Made by a program: the position numbers and the translations under genes
The notes under the pieces: generated by a model
The model's input: the letters and a program-made list of their open reading frames with translations, nothing else
The model's database searches: none
What the model was told of the DNA's origin: nothing
Shown here: piece after piece, positions 35,510-46,344 of the stretch
Position numbering within the stretch: the first letter of the stretch is position 1
How the letters are laid out: each line of letters starts with the position of its first letter
Assembly: GCA_039545355.1 (NCBI GenBank)
Contig: BCJJ01000016.1
Location: forward strand, 558,001-622,000
Source of the DNA: Trichosporon coremiiforme
Lineage: Eukaryota; Basidiomycota; Tremellomycetes; Trichosporonales; Trichosporonaceae
Direction: 5' to 3'
Length of the DNA stretch: 64,000 nt

Positions 35510-36690
35510 CCCAAGAAGCTCGCAACGGCCCGCAACAACGAGCAGCAAGCGGGATACAAATGAGCATCGGCGCGCACCTCTTCTTCACTGTCCGTAGATG
35601 CGAAGCGCTCCCATTCCCCGTATCCATTTACTAGATTCCGCTCGCGATGCCTGGACGAACGGAGACCGAAGCCCAGCGGTACCAACGAGTGGTACTGGCT
35701 GCGCAGCCGACACGTATACCTGCGCCGTCGCAGGAAGGGTCGCCCGCCATACAGCCCCCAGGCCAGCAACTTCACCACCTTCCTGCCTGTTGCGCCTATA
35801 ACTGGCGCGACGATATCCACCCGGACGACACACCGCGTTGTTGCCTCTTCCGGAAGCCAGCGACATGGCGGGGACGCTGTCTTCCGCCTCTGAGCTGCCG
35901 GTTACGGACGTGAGTGTCTCTAGCTCCGCGGGTGACCAGATGGTGGCGCTGACCCACCGTAGTTGGATACACTGGCTCATGTGCGACAGCATCTGCATGC
36001 CTCTTGGACTGTTGTTGGATAAGATGTGTGACTGGATTCTCGTGAGGATGTTTGACTGCATATTCTGTTGCAAGTGATGCTGCTCCTGCAGAACAACGCG
36101 AGGGTCAGCAAGGTTGCAGCACTCGATGACCGAGGAGAAGTTGGAAGTATGGCGACAACTTAACAGGGGACCAAGGACATGAAACGCGTCAGAAGTCAAG
36201 GCCATCCCCTCCTCCACCTGGTCGCATTCCTCGCTGGTGCTAACTGTGATAGGCGGTGCATGCTGAGAGCACGCTGCCGGACGCGTCGGTCCGAGTCGTA
36301 AAGGGGTCTGAGCGAGGTTCACGTACCCCGAGGGTTTACGACATGGACACGATCGAATGACGGAATACGGAAACCTTATTCTGCTGATCAGAGGCTGGAA
36401 CCTGGATGTTCACTGGGCCGAGCTAAGCGGTGGGTGAGTAGTGGGAGGGCGACGTGAGCTCCATGCGGCCACACCGACGGTGGGCGTGCTGGCACGGATA
36501 GGCGATAGGCGAAACCATGCACTCGACTACTGCAACAGTCACTGCGCAGTCAAGGAGCATGAGGGATCTCAGATGGATGGAGGTCCGTGCTCAGTGTGCG
36601 TCGTTGAGGGGACCAGAAGGTACTAGGTCAGGAGCGAGGGGAGCGAGGGAAAGGGGATTGGATGATCTGAATACCGCATCCTGCGCAGAA

Positions 36691-36718
36691 TGGCAGCATG
36701 GCAGCATGGCAGCATGGC
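36691..36718. repeat. Short tandem repeat GGCAGCAT x3
   Basis: Three perfect copies of the 8-bp GGCAGCAT plus a partial fourth. Confidence 0.85.
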
Positions 36719-37796
36719 ACACTGGTATCACGCCTTGCACCACTCGGCGTCTTGGATCTTGCGTCCATGCTTTCGCCCTAATGCAGGCGCGGCAGGTGGT
36801 GCACGGATGTGGGACACTGGTCTCGTACTGGTCTACAACTGGTCTACAACTGGGCCGTCTGGGCTGCTCGTGCCCCTCGCCCGCCTGCATCGCCCGCATC
36901 GCCCGCTTCTCATGGCTAGCCCGTGGAGCCTAAACTCGGTCAGGTCCGGGAGAGGTGTAACGCTCTGTCTTAATTACCCGGCTACGGATCAGAACAAGGA
37001 AATCGAATATCGGCACAAGCATCTTATGCATCGCACCCGGAGCAACGTCTGAGCAGCCGGCACACAATCGACATGACTGGACATGCATCACTACAGCGCT
37101 GCGCTTCACCAAGCACTAGCAGCCGAGCTGATTTGCGGCGCGTCACAACGAGCGTTGTATAAAGGCCGGGCATTGTCTTTCCTGGCAACCAAAATCGACA
37201 TCTCGGTCAATACTCCCCTTGCGGCCAAAGCCTCCTCCTTGAATCTTCATGTTCAAGTTCCCACATCAAATGCCCGCCTACAATTCCGCGTGACGACTTA
37301 ATGTACTGGGCATAGCCTGAGGCGTTCACATCTCGCGTACGACAAGCGAAGTACCTCGACAAACGGCCGTGCAGCTCTGTTCCTCCGTCTGCACGCGTGC
37401 AGAACTTACTGCAGACTCTGCGACAGCAACGATATACGTCTGCGACTTTTGAGACAGTCACTCGTCTCTGCACACTACACACTCCAAGTACCGACACGCA
37501 CTCTCCTATTCAATCTTCGGCAGAAGTCCGGCTTACCCGTCGTACTTTCCGATACGGGACGCCAGTACGCACCGCGCACCACACAGCCAGCCTCAAGCCG
37601 CGGCGCCGCCGAGCGTTTGAGGTGTGAGCCATCGGCTTCTTTGCTTTGCTTCGGATCAACGCCTCGTCGATACTGCGCGCTATATCTATTGTTCAAAAGG
37701 GACCCAAACGAACAACTGTCCGTCCCGTAGGCCTACTAAGTCGCTGGTGGTCTTCACACTGTTCTCTTCCCAAGCGTCTTCCTTCCCCTTCTCGAA

Positions 37797-38540
37797 ATGA
37801 CCACTCTGCAGATGGTACGTACCGAAGTACCAGCCAGGATTCCCCCAATCCATTTCGACCCTGCACCACCCTGCGTCCTCCATTACGTCAAACACCCCAT
37901 GCACTCGAGCGCTGACGTTCAGCAACAAGTGGCTCCGGCCTACAATGGAGGCGCTGGCCCCCAGCTGTACCCCTCCCCACTCACCGAGTACTGCGAGTCG
38001 CCTCTGTCCATCAATGCGTGCTTCGACGACCAGGAGCAGCCGTTGACTTACGCCGCTCAACAAGCGCTGTACGATCAACGACAATTCCGGCGAGCGTCGG
38101 GGGCGCCGTCCGCGATCCCTTCCCAGACGACAACAGCCAACATTCATGCATACGCCCGACGTGCACCGTCACCTGCGCCCACTGTCGACCCGAGCTGCTT
38201 CCCACAACAGATCCGGGTCATCCTCCTATTCCCATTACGGCCCCTGCGACGGATCCCGCTGAAGCGTCTGGGTCGGACTACTCGGCGGCGATTCCTTGGA
38301 CATCGTCACAGCAGTAACGACGTCCAGGGCACAGGTCGGGGCCGAAACGCCCAGACAGCACGCCAGATCCCTACGATCAACGAGGACGAGGAGTACCAGC
38401 CTGACATGGATCAAATCCAACGACCCGATTTCGAGTTCTCGCGCTCCTCTTCACCGACAGGTACTACGTTCACAAGGGACAGCTACGGCCCCGTCGTGGC
38501 CATGCAGCACCGAGCGTTACCGCGCAGGAACACGTTCTAG
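37797..38540 (+). CDS. Hypothetical protein, Gln/Ser/Pro-rich, one predicted intron
   Basis: The frame from ATG 37797 stays open to TAG 38540. A GTACGT donor at 37815 and a CGCTGACGTTCAG acceptor ending at 37922 define a 108-nt intron whose removal gives 211 residues starting MTTLQMQQVAPAYNGG. The N-terminal half (LYPSPLTEYCESPLSINA, YAAQQALYDQRQF) and the last 55 residues (PTINEDEEYQPDMDQIQRP, DSYGPVVAMQHRALPRRNTF) look like real, mostly disordered protein. The middle (about 38210-38300) is unusually Arg/Leu-rich and may hide another intron. Because the first intron is a multiple of three without stops, retention would give a 247-residue form. Family not recognised. Confidence 0.5.
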   Translation: MTTLQMVRTEVPARIPPIHFDPAPPCVLHYVKHPMHSSADVQQQVAPAYNGGAGPQLYPSPLTEYCESPLSINACFDDQEQPLTYAAQQALYDQRQFRRASGAPSAIPSQTTTANIHAYARRAPSPAPTVDPSCFPQQIRVILLFPLRPLRRIPLKRLGRTTRRRFLGHRHSSNDVQGTGRGRNAQTARQIPTINEDEEYQPDMDQIQRPDFEFSRSSSPTGTTFTRDSYGPVVAMQHRALPRRNTF

Positions 38541-40402
38541 CTACCTCTCACCATTTAGAAAAGCAACCGCATCGTACACACCGCACATACGCACGCATCT
38601 CATGGCATGGAATCTCGACTAGAAAAACATGGGCGAATCATCGACGGCAGCGAAAACATTAGGAACTGGTGTTGTGTATACACGTCCGTCCGTACCGGAG
38701 CGGAAAACAGTTGTCACATAGGTGGAAACGGTTAATCTATGTATAGCCCGTGTTGATCATTGCGCATCACCTGCACGGCAAGCACGGATCGTGCACAGCT
38801 TGGTAGCGCCAACGGGCCGGGTCTGTGTTGGAGAAGTGTGCGTAAGTGCGTTAGCGCGGACTGGAGAGCGATGATCGATCGTCTCGTCTCGAGCCTCGAG
38901 GCTCGCCCTCGATACGTGTGTCCGTCTACGAAGCAACTGATGACACAACTGCTTCTCATCGATCTCAACTGTGGTTGTTTGTCCCGGTAATCCGAGTATG
39001 CGCACAACATCAGCGACGTCTGGAAAGTCTGCAGCGTCTGCACTATCCAGTTCGGCATTCGCAGCCACCCCAAATCCCAACAAAGTAAGTGATGAACCAC
39101 GGTGAATGTAGCTAGTCTGCTTGGGATGTCGTACATTTCGTAATCGCAGGACCAGGTGAAAGCCCACTAGAGTGCTGGAATTCATGCAGAATCGAGAGAA
39201 TTGCAGGAAAGTCTCCGTGCCGCGGCCCCGCGTCCCTTTGCGGACCTATGTGGGACCTGCAAAGGGCGAGGGACGATAAGAGGAGTATGCCACTCCCTTC
39301 TGACATCTCCGGGCTCCCACCCCATACCCCGCAGTAGCGCCCAGAATGAGGGTGCCCTAATGACGAACAACTAGAGGAAGGCTCAATTGAATCATGAGTT
39401 GAACTTTGTTGACGACCTTTAGGCCGAACAAGCCGGGACTCCCGAGCAACAGCAGCTGCTGCTGCAGAACGACGAGGATTCGCCCGGATGGTAAGTTGTG
39501 GGTGTGTCGTAACCCGTTGCGTGTGTCGTAACCCGTCTACTCTTGGCGTCTGACCACCGCACAGTATGACTGACTTTGTGCATACCAAGATAGGGCATGG
39601 GCTATTTCGACTGTACCTATACATCATTTTGCGCAATGAGAAATAGAGTTTCGTTCATCTCCCCTCAACTGTGCACAGCAGGATACCCTCCGAGCCCGCC
39701 GCTCGTCCGTCGTCCGCAAGCTCTCATCTCCAAATTCGGCCAGCACACCGCCAGTGCGCCTAAAGCCCGGACACTGCAGGTTCGCACGTCTACAGCTCCT
39801 CGGCCTGCAGATGCCGGGCGCACGGGGAGGTGCACGGGTCACGCAACCGCTCGCTTCTTGATCATCTTTCCTTACGCCCCCAGCCCTCTCGATCCGATCT
39901 CCTCCATTTCGCACTCGCTTCGCACTCCTCAAACACGCTCCTTCTTTTGCACATCACAAGTGCTCGACCCTCCTCCCCCTAGCTCAGACCCAGGGCCTGG
40001 GCGTCCTTCCATCCATGTTTCCACACCTGCCCCCGCATGCCCTCTTCGTTCCTTAACGCCTCCGACTGCTGCTCCATAATCCCCATGGCTGGTTCCGCGT
40101 GGCTTGGCTTCTCCCAAGAGCGACCGAGGTGGTGCGCTAAGCTTTGCGTATATCGGAGATGTCGGATATCAGCATCGATAGATAGGTGATGTAGTTGTAA
40201 CGCTTCCTCCTACGCCTCGTACAGGGGCTCGTCAGGCGAGGAGCGAGCTGGTTGTTACACAGTCACCCGAGGCCAAAACTCCTCAGCCCTAAGACGCAGG
40301 GCCAGGCATGTGTAAGCGCCCCTGCCCAGATAAGATGTCACGATGCACGCCATGGTCGTTCCAAACATCGTGCAACAGTGACTAGACTGGGCGCACTGAA
40401 TG
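38541..40402. other. Intergenic, no supported gene
   Basis: A tandem duplication of GTGTGTCGTAACCCGT lies near 39,502-39,536. A 160-codon plus-strand frame (39597-40079) is Pro/Ser-rich without splice signals or TATA and is not called. The right end is the promoter of the first metallothionein-like gene. Confidence 0.4.
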
Positions 40403-40410
40403 TATAAAAG
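40403..40410 (+). promoter_or_regulatory. TATA box of metallothionein-like gene 1
   Basis: TATAAAAG, 62 bases before the ATG at 40472, is followed by GGCCTCTCGCG and a short leader ending in ATTCAACACC. A strong TATA box is typical of inducible stress genes. Confidence 0.75.
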
Positions 40411-40471
40411 GGCCTCTCGCGTGAACTAAGCAAGCCACACGCCACGACATCTGATCTTTCAATTCAACACC

Positions 40472-40741
40472 ATGCTTGCCACTGTATGTCCTGGGGGCGT
40501 GCGCGACTGGCGTGACAAGGACGGGGGCGCTGGGCGCCGCCCTCGTTTCGCGCTTCATCGCGGCCAATTACCCCCCACTTGTATGCTTGGGTGCCGGTCG
40601 TGCGGCCATCATTCGCCCAGCATTAGTCGTTACAGAGACTGACCGCGTGTGCAGACTACCGCCCCCGTTAACGCCTGCGACTGCGCCTGCGGCTCTTCCT
40701 GTGCCTGCGAGGCAGGCGCCTGCTCGTGTCCCAAGAAGTGA
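40472..40741 (+). CDS. Metallothionein-like protein 1 (32 aa)
   Basis: Exon 1 (40472-40483) codes MLAT. A 171-nt intron runs from GTATGT to GACTGACCGCGTGTGCAG. Exon 2 (40655-40741) codes TTAPVNACDCACGSSCACEA then GACSCPKK and TGA. The 32-residue product has seven Cys, six of them in three CxC pairs, no aromatic residues, and Lys at the end, which is the make-up of fungal copper- or cadmium-binding metallothioneins. Expected role is cytosolic chelation of Cu(I), Zn or Cd through thiolates. The second gene at 42868 shares the intron position after codon 4 and the TTxPVNAC start, so the two are paralogues. It is too short and split to appear among ordinary long frames. No close named homologue is claimed. 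Confidence 0.85.
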
Positions 40742-42774
40742 AATATGACAAAGCGGAGGACAAAGCGAACGCCGCATCTCGAGGGACGATGCGAACCTGA
40801 GGATCTCATGACGACTGCCTTGTGCATGCCTCGGCGGGCCCTCGGCGTCCTCAGATGAATGGAACCCTTACGGCGTCTCCCCTGCGTTTGGCGTTTCGAA
40901 TGAACGACTGTAGGCTAGCACCCCTCGCACCTCGTTTTCAATAGCCTTTGATGACCTCACGACCTGAGCAACAACGAATTTCCGCACTAGCTTCTTGCCA
41001 GATGCGGTTAATACGCGTAAATCATACATTTCAGTAACGAGTTCCTTGATGAAGAAGTGATACGCCTCTCGGCTTCGGCAGTTCTGATCACTGGGATGGA
41101 ACCTCGCCATTGGCACCAGAGGCGCAGGCATGTGTGCGGTGGATCTAGGACCGTGGAACGAGGGTGTTCGCTGGAACAGGCAAGATCCATCCTTCGGACT
41201 GACTGTGGAGCTCGTTTGAGTTTAATGTTGCACCGCGCTACTTCTTGAGACAATCCATCAGAAAGTACATCAGACGCTATCAGATGAAGGCTGAGACAGG
41301 CAGCTTCTGAGGATCATGGTTCATGCCCATGTACCAAGCGTTGCCTCCGGAAAAGTCGTTCTAGGCGGCAACGTATATACCCGTGGGCAACGCCTGGGTC
41401 CGGAACAATGATGCGCGTGGGCGCGTTAGCATGAGAAACAAAGGTAACTGAGGGGACCCCCGTTTCGAGAATTGTGTCAGCACCTAGGCGCCGATGCGCG
41501 CAGTGTGCGCGTGCGCGACCGCACACACGCACAGATGAGAAGCTCCACCCACTACCGAATGTCCGGGATCCGGACCGCTCCGCCGAATCACTGTACACGG
41601 GCTGGCGCGGAACCTCGGGAAAAGCATATGGCAGGCAGGTGACACAACGGGTCTCAGCCTGATAACGATAGCGATTTGGGGTGATGTCGTCCGGGCAATA
41701 TCCGCCGTGGACTCTCTTTAGCGCTGAGTGGTCTGGAGCGAGGTTCGCTGCAAGCTATCAAGAACGTGTGTGCTCGTCGCGTTCGATCAGGTGACCGGCG
41801 CCAGCAGAGTGCGCCAGGATAGGCGAAACATGTTGCCTGGGTGTTCGAGTGACGAAACGAGCGATTGGCTCTTACGCTAGTGCCTGCGTAACTCTGCAAG
41901 GCCGGCCTGCATTACTGCTGTCGGCCGCGTTCGGAAAACTCAAGCACGGCTGACGATTGAGACGAGGCGTGTTCGTCCACGGATCTTCACGATTCGCTGC
42001 AGAGCGTTCTTACAGAAGCCCAGCAGATCAAGTCGCACTTTGCTACAGCCAACGCACCATTCGCTGGGGACTCATAGCCAGGGCAGTGCGGACGAGCAAT
42101 GTCCTCCAATGTCCTCCGATGGCAGGGTTGGTCAGCTTAGGCGTGTTGTGCTGCATTCGGTGCCGATTATGCGGTAGGCCAGGAGCTGCCTGAAGATGTC
42201 ACAGGCGCTACTTGTCGCGCAAGTGCCTCACACGCCCGCCTCGCCCGGCTGTTGCGTCCTTGCCACTGGCTACCGATATCCCCAACCTTGGCATTCAGTC
42301 AAGCTTCGGACTTTCGGCGACTCACTCTCCCTTATCGTACGAGCATTTAGCGTGTGATCGTGTGGAGCCTGAATGACCAGCGATGTGCAATGCCGAGCCG
42401 ATGCGGCTTTGGGAATACCGAGCAGCGATATGTGATGGGCCGGCGACTTGGTATGGAGCAGTGTCTGTCTCCCCAGACGAAGCCCTGCTGCGCTCCTGCG
42501 AGTCAGGCAGCTGATCATTGTGGGCCGGAAGCGGACACCCGAACGGCGACCGCGCTGTCGGAGATCCAAGTCCCCAAAGTCTGCAAGCGTCGCCTCAGCT
42601 TGCGGTGGGGAACCTCGCGGCGCCCATCGCAGCAGCAGCCGAACTACTGTACGACTGTGCTGAGGCTTCTTCGCTCCCTTTCTCCTGACCGTCTCTCCTG
42701 AGTGCGCCGCTTGTGCCGGTGCGGGATGTATTTTGCCGCCTAACATCTGAGTGGACCCGGTGTGACCTCGAAGG
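40742..42774. other. Intergenic between the two metallothionein-like genes
   Basis: Both strands were read for further small Cys-rich exons with the TTxPVNAC start and none was found. No other gene is supported. Confidence 0.45.
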
Positions 42775-42782
42775 TATATAAG
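42775..42782 (+). promoter_or_regulatory. TATA box of metallothionein-like gene 2
   Basis: TATATAAG, 86 bases before the ATG at 42868, is followed by AGGCCCCGAGAGGC, loosely similar to the GGCCTCTCG after the TATA box of gene 1. Confidence 0.75.
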
Positions 42783-42867
42783 AGGCCCCGAGAGGCTGCC
42801 GTCACTTTTCCTCCAACCCCCTCCCATTCTAGTGCCCGCCTAGCCCCTCCAATCTTTCCCAAACGCA

Positions 42868-43062
42868 ATGTTCACCATCGTAAGTGCCGTCTTCACCGTA
42901 CACCCCCAGTCTCAGCAGTTCTGACGCCAGACCACCTCCCCTGTCAACGCCTGCGGTGGCTGCTCCGGCAACGGCTGCTGCTCCTCTGAGTGAGTCATTC
43001 CGCCTCTGGCTTAGCTAACCTACAGCTGCTCCTGCACCTCGTGCAGCTGCTCGAAGAACTAG
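42868..43062 (+). CDS. Metallothionein-like protein 2 (35 aa)
   Basis: Three exons: 42868-42879 (MFTI), 42931-42989 (TTSPVNACGGCSGNGCCSS plus two bases) and 43026-43062 (completing Asp, then CSCTSCSCSKN and TAG). Introns of 51 and 36 nt have GTAAGT/CTGACGCCAG and GTGAGT/CTAACCTACAG signals, and the phases close. The 35-residue product contains eight Cys in CxxC, CC and CxC arrangements and no aromatic residue, as expected for a metallothionein. It shares with gene 1 the intron after codon 4 and the sequence TTxPVNAC, but its Cys pattern differs, which could mean a different metal preference. The second intron, inside the Cys-rich part, is absent from gene 1. Confidence 0.87.
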
Positions 43063-43305
43063 GCCTGTTCCCAAGCTTACGCCCCCGTCCTCCCACGACG
43101 GCTTACGCCTCTTATGATGAAGTAGTTACGAAGTAGTTGACGTATGAACCGATAACACCTAGCCCACCTGTCGCAAGGTGCCGTTATATGGGGCCCCGTT
43201 ATGAGCGACCTAACCGCTCACGAAGTGTCACCCGGTGCTCGCTGCCACTCCGCCACCCGCCGCCGATGCAGCGGCGGCGCTCGGGGCATGACATAAGCAG
43301 TCTTG

Positions 43306-43414
43306 GGGCATGTAGCTCAGTTGGTAGAGCGCGTCATTAGCAGCCGCGCTGGTCTCTCGAAGAACAGCGGTAGATTACTTGACGAGGTCTTTGGTTCGAT
43401 TCCTAACCTGTCCA
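43306..43414 (+). tRNA. tRNA-Ala (AGC), 36-nt intron, copy 3 (variant acceptor)
   Basis: Same fold as the other copies, but the acceptor is GGGCATG/CCTGTCC. G5:C68 has become A5:U68, a compensatory change that keeps the pair, while G3:U70 and A73 are retained. Position 6:67 is a U-C mismatch here and 51:63 is again U-U. The intron after position 37 is 36 nt. A weaker T4 tract (GATCTTTTGG) follows. Confidence 0.93.
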
Positions 43415-43734
43415 AGAGTTGATCTTTTGGACCCCTCTGCATGCTGCAGAGAGTCGAGGCTTTGCGATCTTACGGAGAGTGGTTGGGGAGGTCGTTAGAA
43501 CAAGTTCGGAAGGTGGCGGAGGAAGAGATAAGCACCCGTCAGGAGCAGTTGTGTGAGGGCGTAGATAGCGTGTGCAGATAGTGTTTCATCCCGAACCCCC
43601 TTCACACAAACTCGCACCCCACCCCCCCCAAGATCCGCCCCAAAAACGTTCTTCTGCAATTCCTGCTCTCGACGATGTAAGCCGACCTCGCAAGGACAGA
43701 TCACGACCCCAACACAGCCGAAAAAAGAGTAATC
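43415..43734. other. Inter-tRNA DNA
   Basis: No gene seen between tRNA-Ala copies 3 and 4, which are transcribed toward each other. A T6 tract just downstream of copy 4 lies at its left... near 43,723-43,728 on the opposite strand as AAAAAA and is its likely terminator. Confidence 0.5.
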
Positions 43735-43819
43735 TGGACGAGTTAGGAATCGAACCAAAGACCTCGTCAATGAACCATAAGATGCTAATGACGCGCTCTA
43801 CCAACTGAGCTACACGCCC
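43735..43819 (-). tRNA. tRNA-Ala (AGC), 12-nt intron, copy 4
   Basis: The mature sequence is identical to copy 1. The 12-nt intron (TCTTATGGTTCA) resembles that of copy 1. Upstream flanks of copies 1 and 4 are also alike (GCGCCTGCGCCC, then CGTAAGCCA and CATCTGGTC directly before G1), so the two derive from one duplication now inverted and about 16 kb apart. Confidence 0.95.
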
Positions 43820-44672
43820 GACCAGATGTTGGCTTACGTGGAGGGGCGCAGGCGCGGAGGACACAGGTGCCAGGGGCGGCACGCTTGATCGTGATTGAGT
43901 TCCGGGGTAAAAGTGTGAGAAGTGTGATTGATGTACGGCCACGAACGAAGTGGCTTGGCTACTCTGAGCAGACCTGGTCCTGTCCCTAGCGCTCTCGGCA
44001 GCTCCATATGTCACTCAACACATAAAAGAAGCTGGAGTTCCGTGGTCCTGAAGCCCTAGCCGAGCGCAGTGCCATGGTGTCAAATCACAAGAAGGCGGCC
44101 TGTAGACCGCAGAGAAGCCCAAACGGGCAAGCAAAGAAGAGAAGAGGAAGTCTTCGCAGAGAAGGACGCACCCTGGCATCTTGGAGAAGGAGGGAAGGTG
44201 TCATGAGAAATGAGAATCGTCACAAGCCGCGTGTTGGAAGAGCAACGAGCTGCCTAGCACGCAGCACGGATACCAGCTGCGTCACCGCCGTCATGGAGGC
44301 TTTCCAAAGGGGCATGAAGGCATTAGCGTTGCCATCAGTACAATAGGAAGACTGTTATACCAAAAAGGGGTGATTTGTTGCTTGAGGACGCCTGGTCCAT
44401 AGAGGCCGCGACAATGCAAGTCAGACGAGACGACGGTCGACGCGTCGGCACGTGACCTTTTGCCACCTGGACGTCGGTCCCGAATTGGTTCCGTGGATAA
44501 GGCTGTTCAGGACTGATTCGGTGCCCGCGCCCGGTGGTTGAGCGGGGGAACGTAGATGACGTGCGGGATCAACGCGCCTGGCCTAGCGCGCATGCCTGTT
44601 GACAATGGGACGCGCCACCCTCTTATCAGTCTCCAATCTACGTCCTGACACCAGCAATCATCCTCGTTTCTC
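43820..44672. other. Intergenic, no supported gene
   Basis: An ACATAAAAG near 44,020 precedes a basic 90-codon frame at 44074, but that frame is Arg/Ser-rich without any familiar feature and I do not call it. The right end is the promoter of the RAB18-like gene. Confidence 0.4.
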
Positions 44673-45665
44673 ATGAGTGCCGACCCCTCACCTCAGCCGC
44701 CGTCTAATCTCAAGCTCCTGCTGATAGGAAACTCCAGTGTCGGTGAGTGCTGTTCGGAGTCACCGCCGAAGCCAACGAGGAGCCGATCTCGTAGCGGAGC
44801 GCCGCCCTGCGGCAAATAGTTCAATGTATCGGAACTGACCGTTCAGGCAAATCGTCCCTTCTGCTACGGTTCACGGACGATGACTTTCTCAGTGAAGAGG
44901 AGACCGCCGCCACCATCGGTGTCGACTTCAAGGTTAAGAGCGTAGAGGTCGACGGACGAAGGTACAAGCTCAGCATCTGGGTAAGTCCCGTGGCGCGATG
45001 TGCAGGAACGCGGCTGACCGTGAAAGGACACCGCAGGCCAGGAGCGGTTCCGAACCCTCACATCGAGCTACTACCGCGGAGCCCAGGGCGTTATTCTTGG
45101 TGAGCAGAGCGCGGCAGTTGCGTGATAGAAGACTGACTGGTAGTCTACGATGTTTCGCAGCGCAACACCTTTGACGAGCTGATCAAGTGGTTCCGTGAGA
45201 TTGACACGTATTGCGCCGAGGATGTCGTCAAGATTATTGTCGGAAACAAGGTCGACAAGGTAATTTGGTGGCAACAGGGCAAACTAACGTGTTCCAGGAG
45301 TTCACGCGCCAAGTTACAACGGAGGAGGGTCAGGCGTTCGCTGACCGTATGGGGACTCTGTTCATGGGTGAGGCATTCCCCATGCATTTAGCTAACTTTC
45401 TCAGAGTGCTCCGCGAAGACTCGGGTCGGTGTTAACGACGCCTTCCAAGAGCTTGTGCGGCGGGTGAGTCTAGTGATTCGCTCTACCGTGACGTCTTGAC
45501 CGGACCGACGACCGACACAGTCACGGAGCTTCAGCGCAGACCATGCTGACACTTCAGATCCTGGAGACTCCGTCCCTATGGACTCGGGGTCCCCAGCCTG
45601 TCCGGACGCCAAACGTACAGCTGCAGGAAGACGCTCCTGGCTACCTTAGTGGCTGCAGCTGTTAA
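44673..45665 (+). CDS. RAB18: RAB18-like small GTPase
   Basis: Seven exons (44673-44742, 44847-44980, 45027-45099, 45144-45259, 45298-45367, 45405-45463, 45558-45665) encode 209 residues; every intron phase closes. G motifs are intact: GNSSVGKS (G1), TIGVDFKVK around the switch I Thr, WDTAGQE (G3), GNKVDK (G4) and CSAK (G5). Stretches [38 protein letters not shown] and ILETPSLW point to Rab18 rather than Rab1 or Rab8. The C-terminus is SGCSC, a CxC double-geranylgeranylation signal. Rab18 proteins act at the ER, lipid droplets and Golgi-ER traffic in other eukaryotes. Several budding yeasts lack this Rab, while many basidiomycetes keep it. An earlier AG in the last intron would break the frame, so I used the acceptor at 45557. 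Confidence 0.93.
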
Positions 45666-46257
45666 CTCACTGCCCACCCGTGCGCTCACTTGAGAACTGC
45701 GCGTAGATTCGCATTACTGCCCCTACGTTCCATCGGGCACGTCACATGTTTCCCTTTGCTCACGATACCCTTGTTGTACACTGCTACAGCTTTATGTTAG
45801 ATGCTAGATGATTGTCGATTGCGGAGGAGCAAAAGGAGGAACTGACTAGACCAGTTCGGGGTTGTCGTGATGGCCGGCGGACAAGAGCAATGGGCAAAAG
45901 CGTTGGCACAATCTGCACGGACATCGCAGCCTTGCGAGCAGAACACGAGGTAGTACCCGTAGCTGCCAGTAAAAACAATCATACACCTCGAGCATTTTCG
46001 ATCGTCGTTCCTGACCGGAGCCCACGAGCGTCAGGCACGACTTCTCAGTGTTCTGAACTCTAATTCGACAGCACGAGCTCTCCTGCATCTCTGTTCTAAT
46101 TGGCTTACTAATCAGGATTAGGAGCCTCTGACGTGGTAGATGCGAGCGTATGCTGGCGAGATCCACGTGGCAATGACCACAGTGCGGAAGCAGCGTGAAG
46201 AACCTTCTGGCGCCTCCACCCAGGTTTCCACTCGTCACCGGCGTGTAATCCCGAACG
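45666..46257. other. Intergenic, HSP90 promoter at right
   Basis: No gene seen. The right part holds the HSP90 promoter elements listed separately. Confidence 0.45.
46200..46207 (+). promoter_or_regulatory. Possible heat-shock element half-pair GAACCTTC
   Basis: GAACCTTC is one GAAnnTTC pair, 51 bases before the HSP90 TATA box, with a further GAA immediately upstream at 46197. A full element needs three alternating units, so this is a weak candidate. Confidence 0.3.
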
Positions 46258-46265
46258 TATATAAA
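46258..46265 (+). promoter_or_regulatory. TATA box of HSP90
   Basis: TATATAAA lies 80 bases before the start codon, followed by the leader to ATG 46345. Confidence 0.75.
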
Positions 46266-46344
46266 TCGTCATCACCACTTTTCGCGTAACCACAACTTTC
46301 TTACACCTCCCCGTCTTAACCCCCACAACAAAAGACACACCGCA

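Larger units (their letters stand above)
34608..37796. other. Gene-poor stretch with poly-C run
   Basis: Contains a 65-base C homopolymer, a short GGCAGCAT repeat and a 13-bp tandem (CTGGTCTACAACTGG region near 36,830). The longest frame is 245 codons on the minus strand (35585-36322); it spans the poly-C flank, has no splice signals and a random-looking composition, so I do not call it a gene. A TATAAAGG at 37,156 has no evident gene after it. Confidence 0.4.

Noticed and set aside
35585..36322. 245-codon minus-strand frame
   Set aside because: No splice signals, no domain-like segment, composition like random GC-rich DNA, next to the poly-C tract.
39597..40079. 160-codon Pro/Ser-rich plus-strand frame
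   Set aside because: No promoter, intron or homology-like feature; typical of CT-rich intergenic DNA here.
44074..44346. Basic 90-codon frame behind an ACATAAAAG
   Set aside because: Arg/Ser composition without recognisable motif; a TATA-like sequence alone is not enough.
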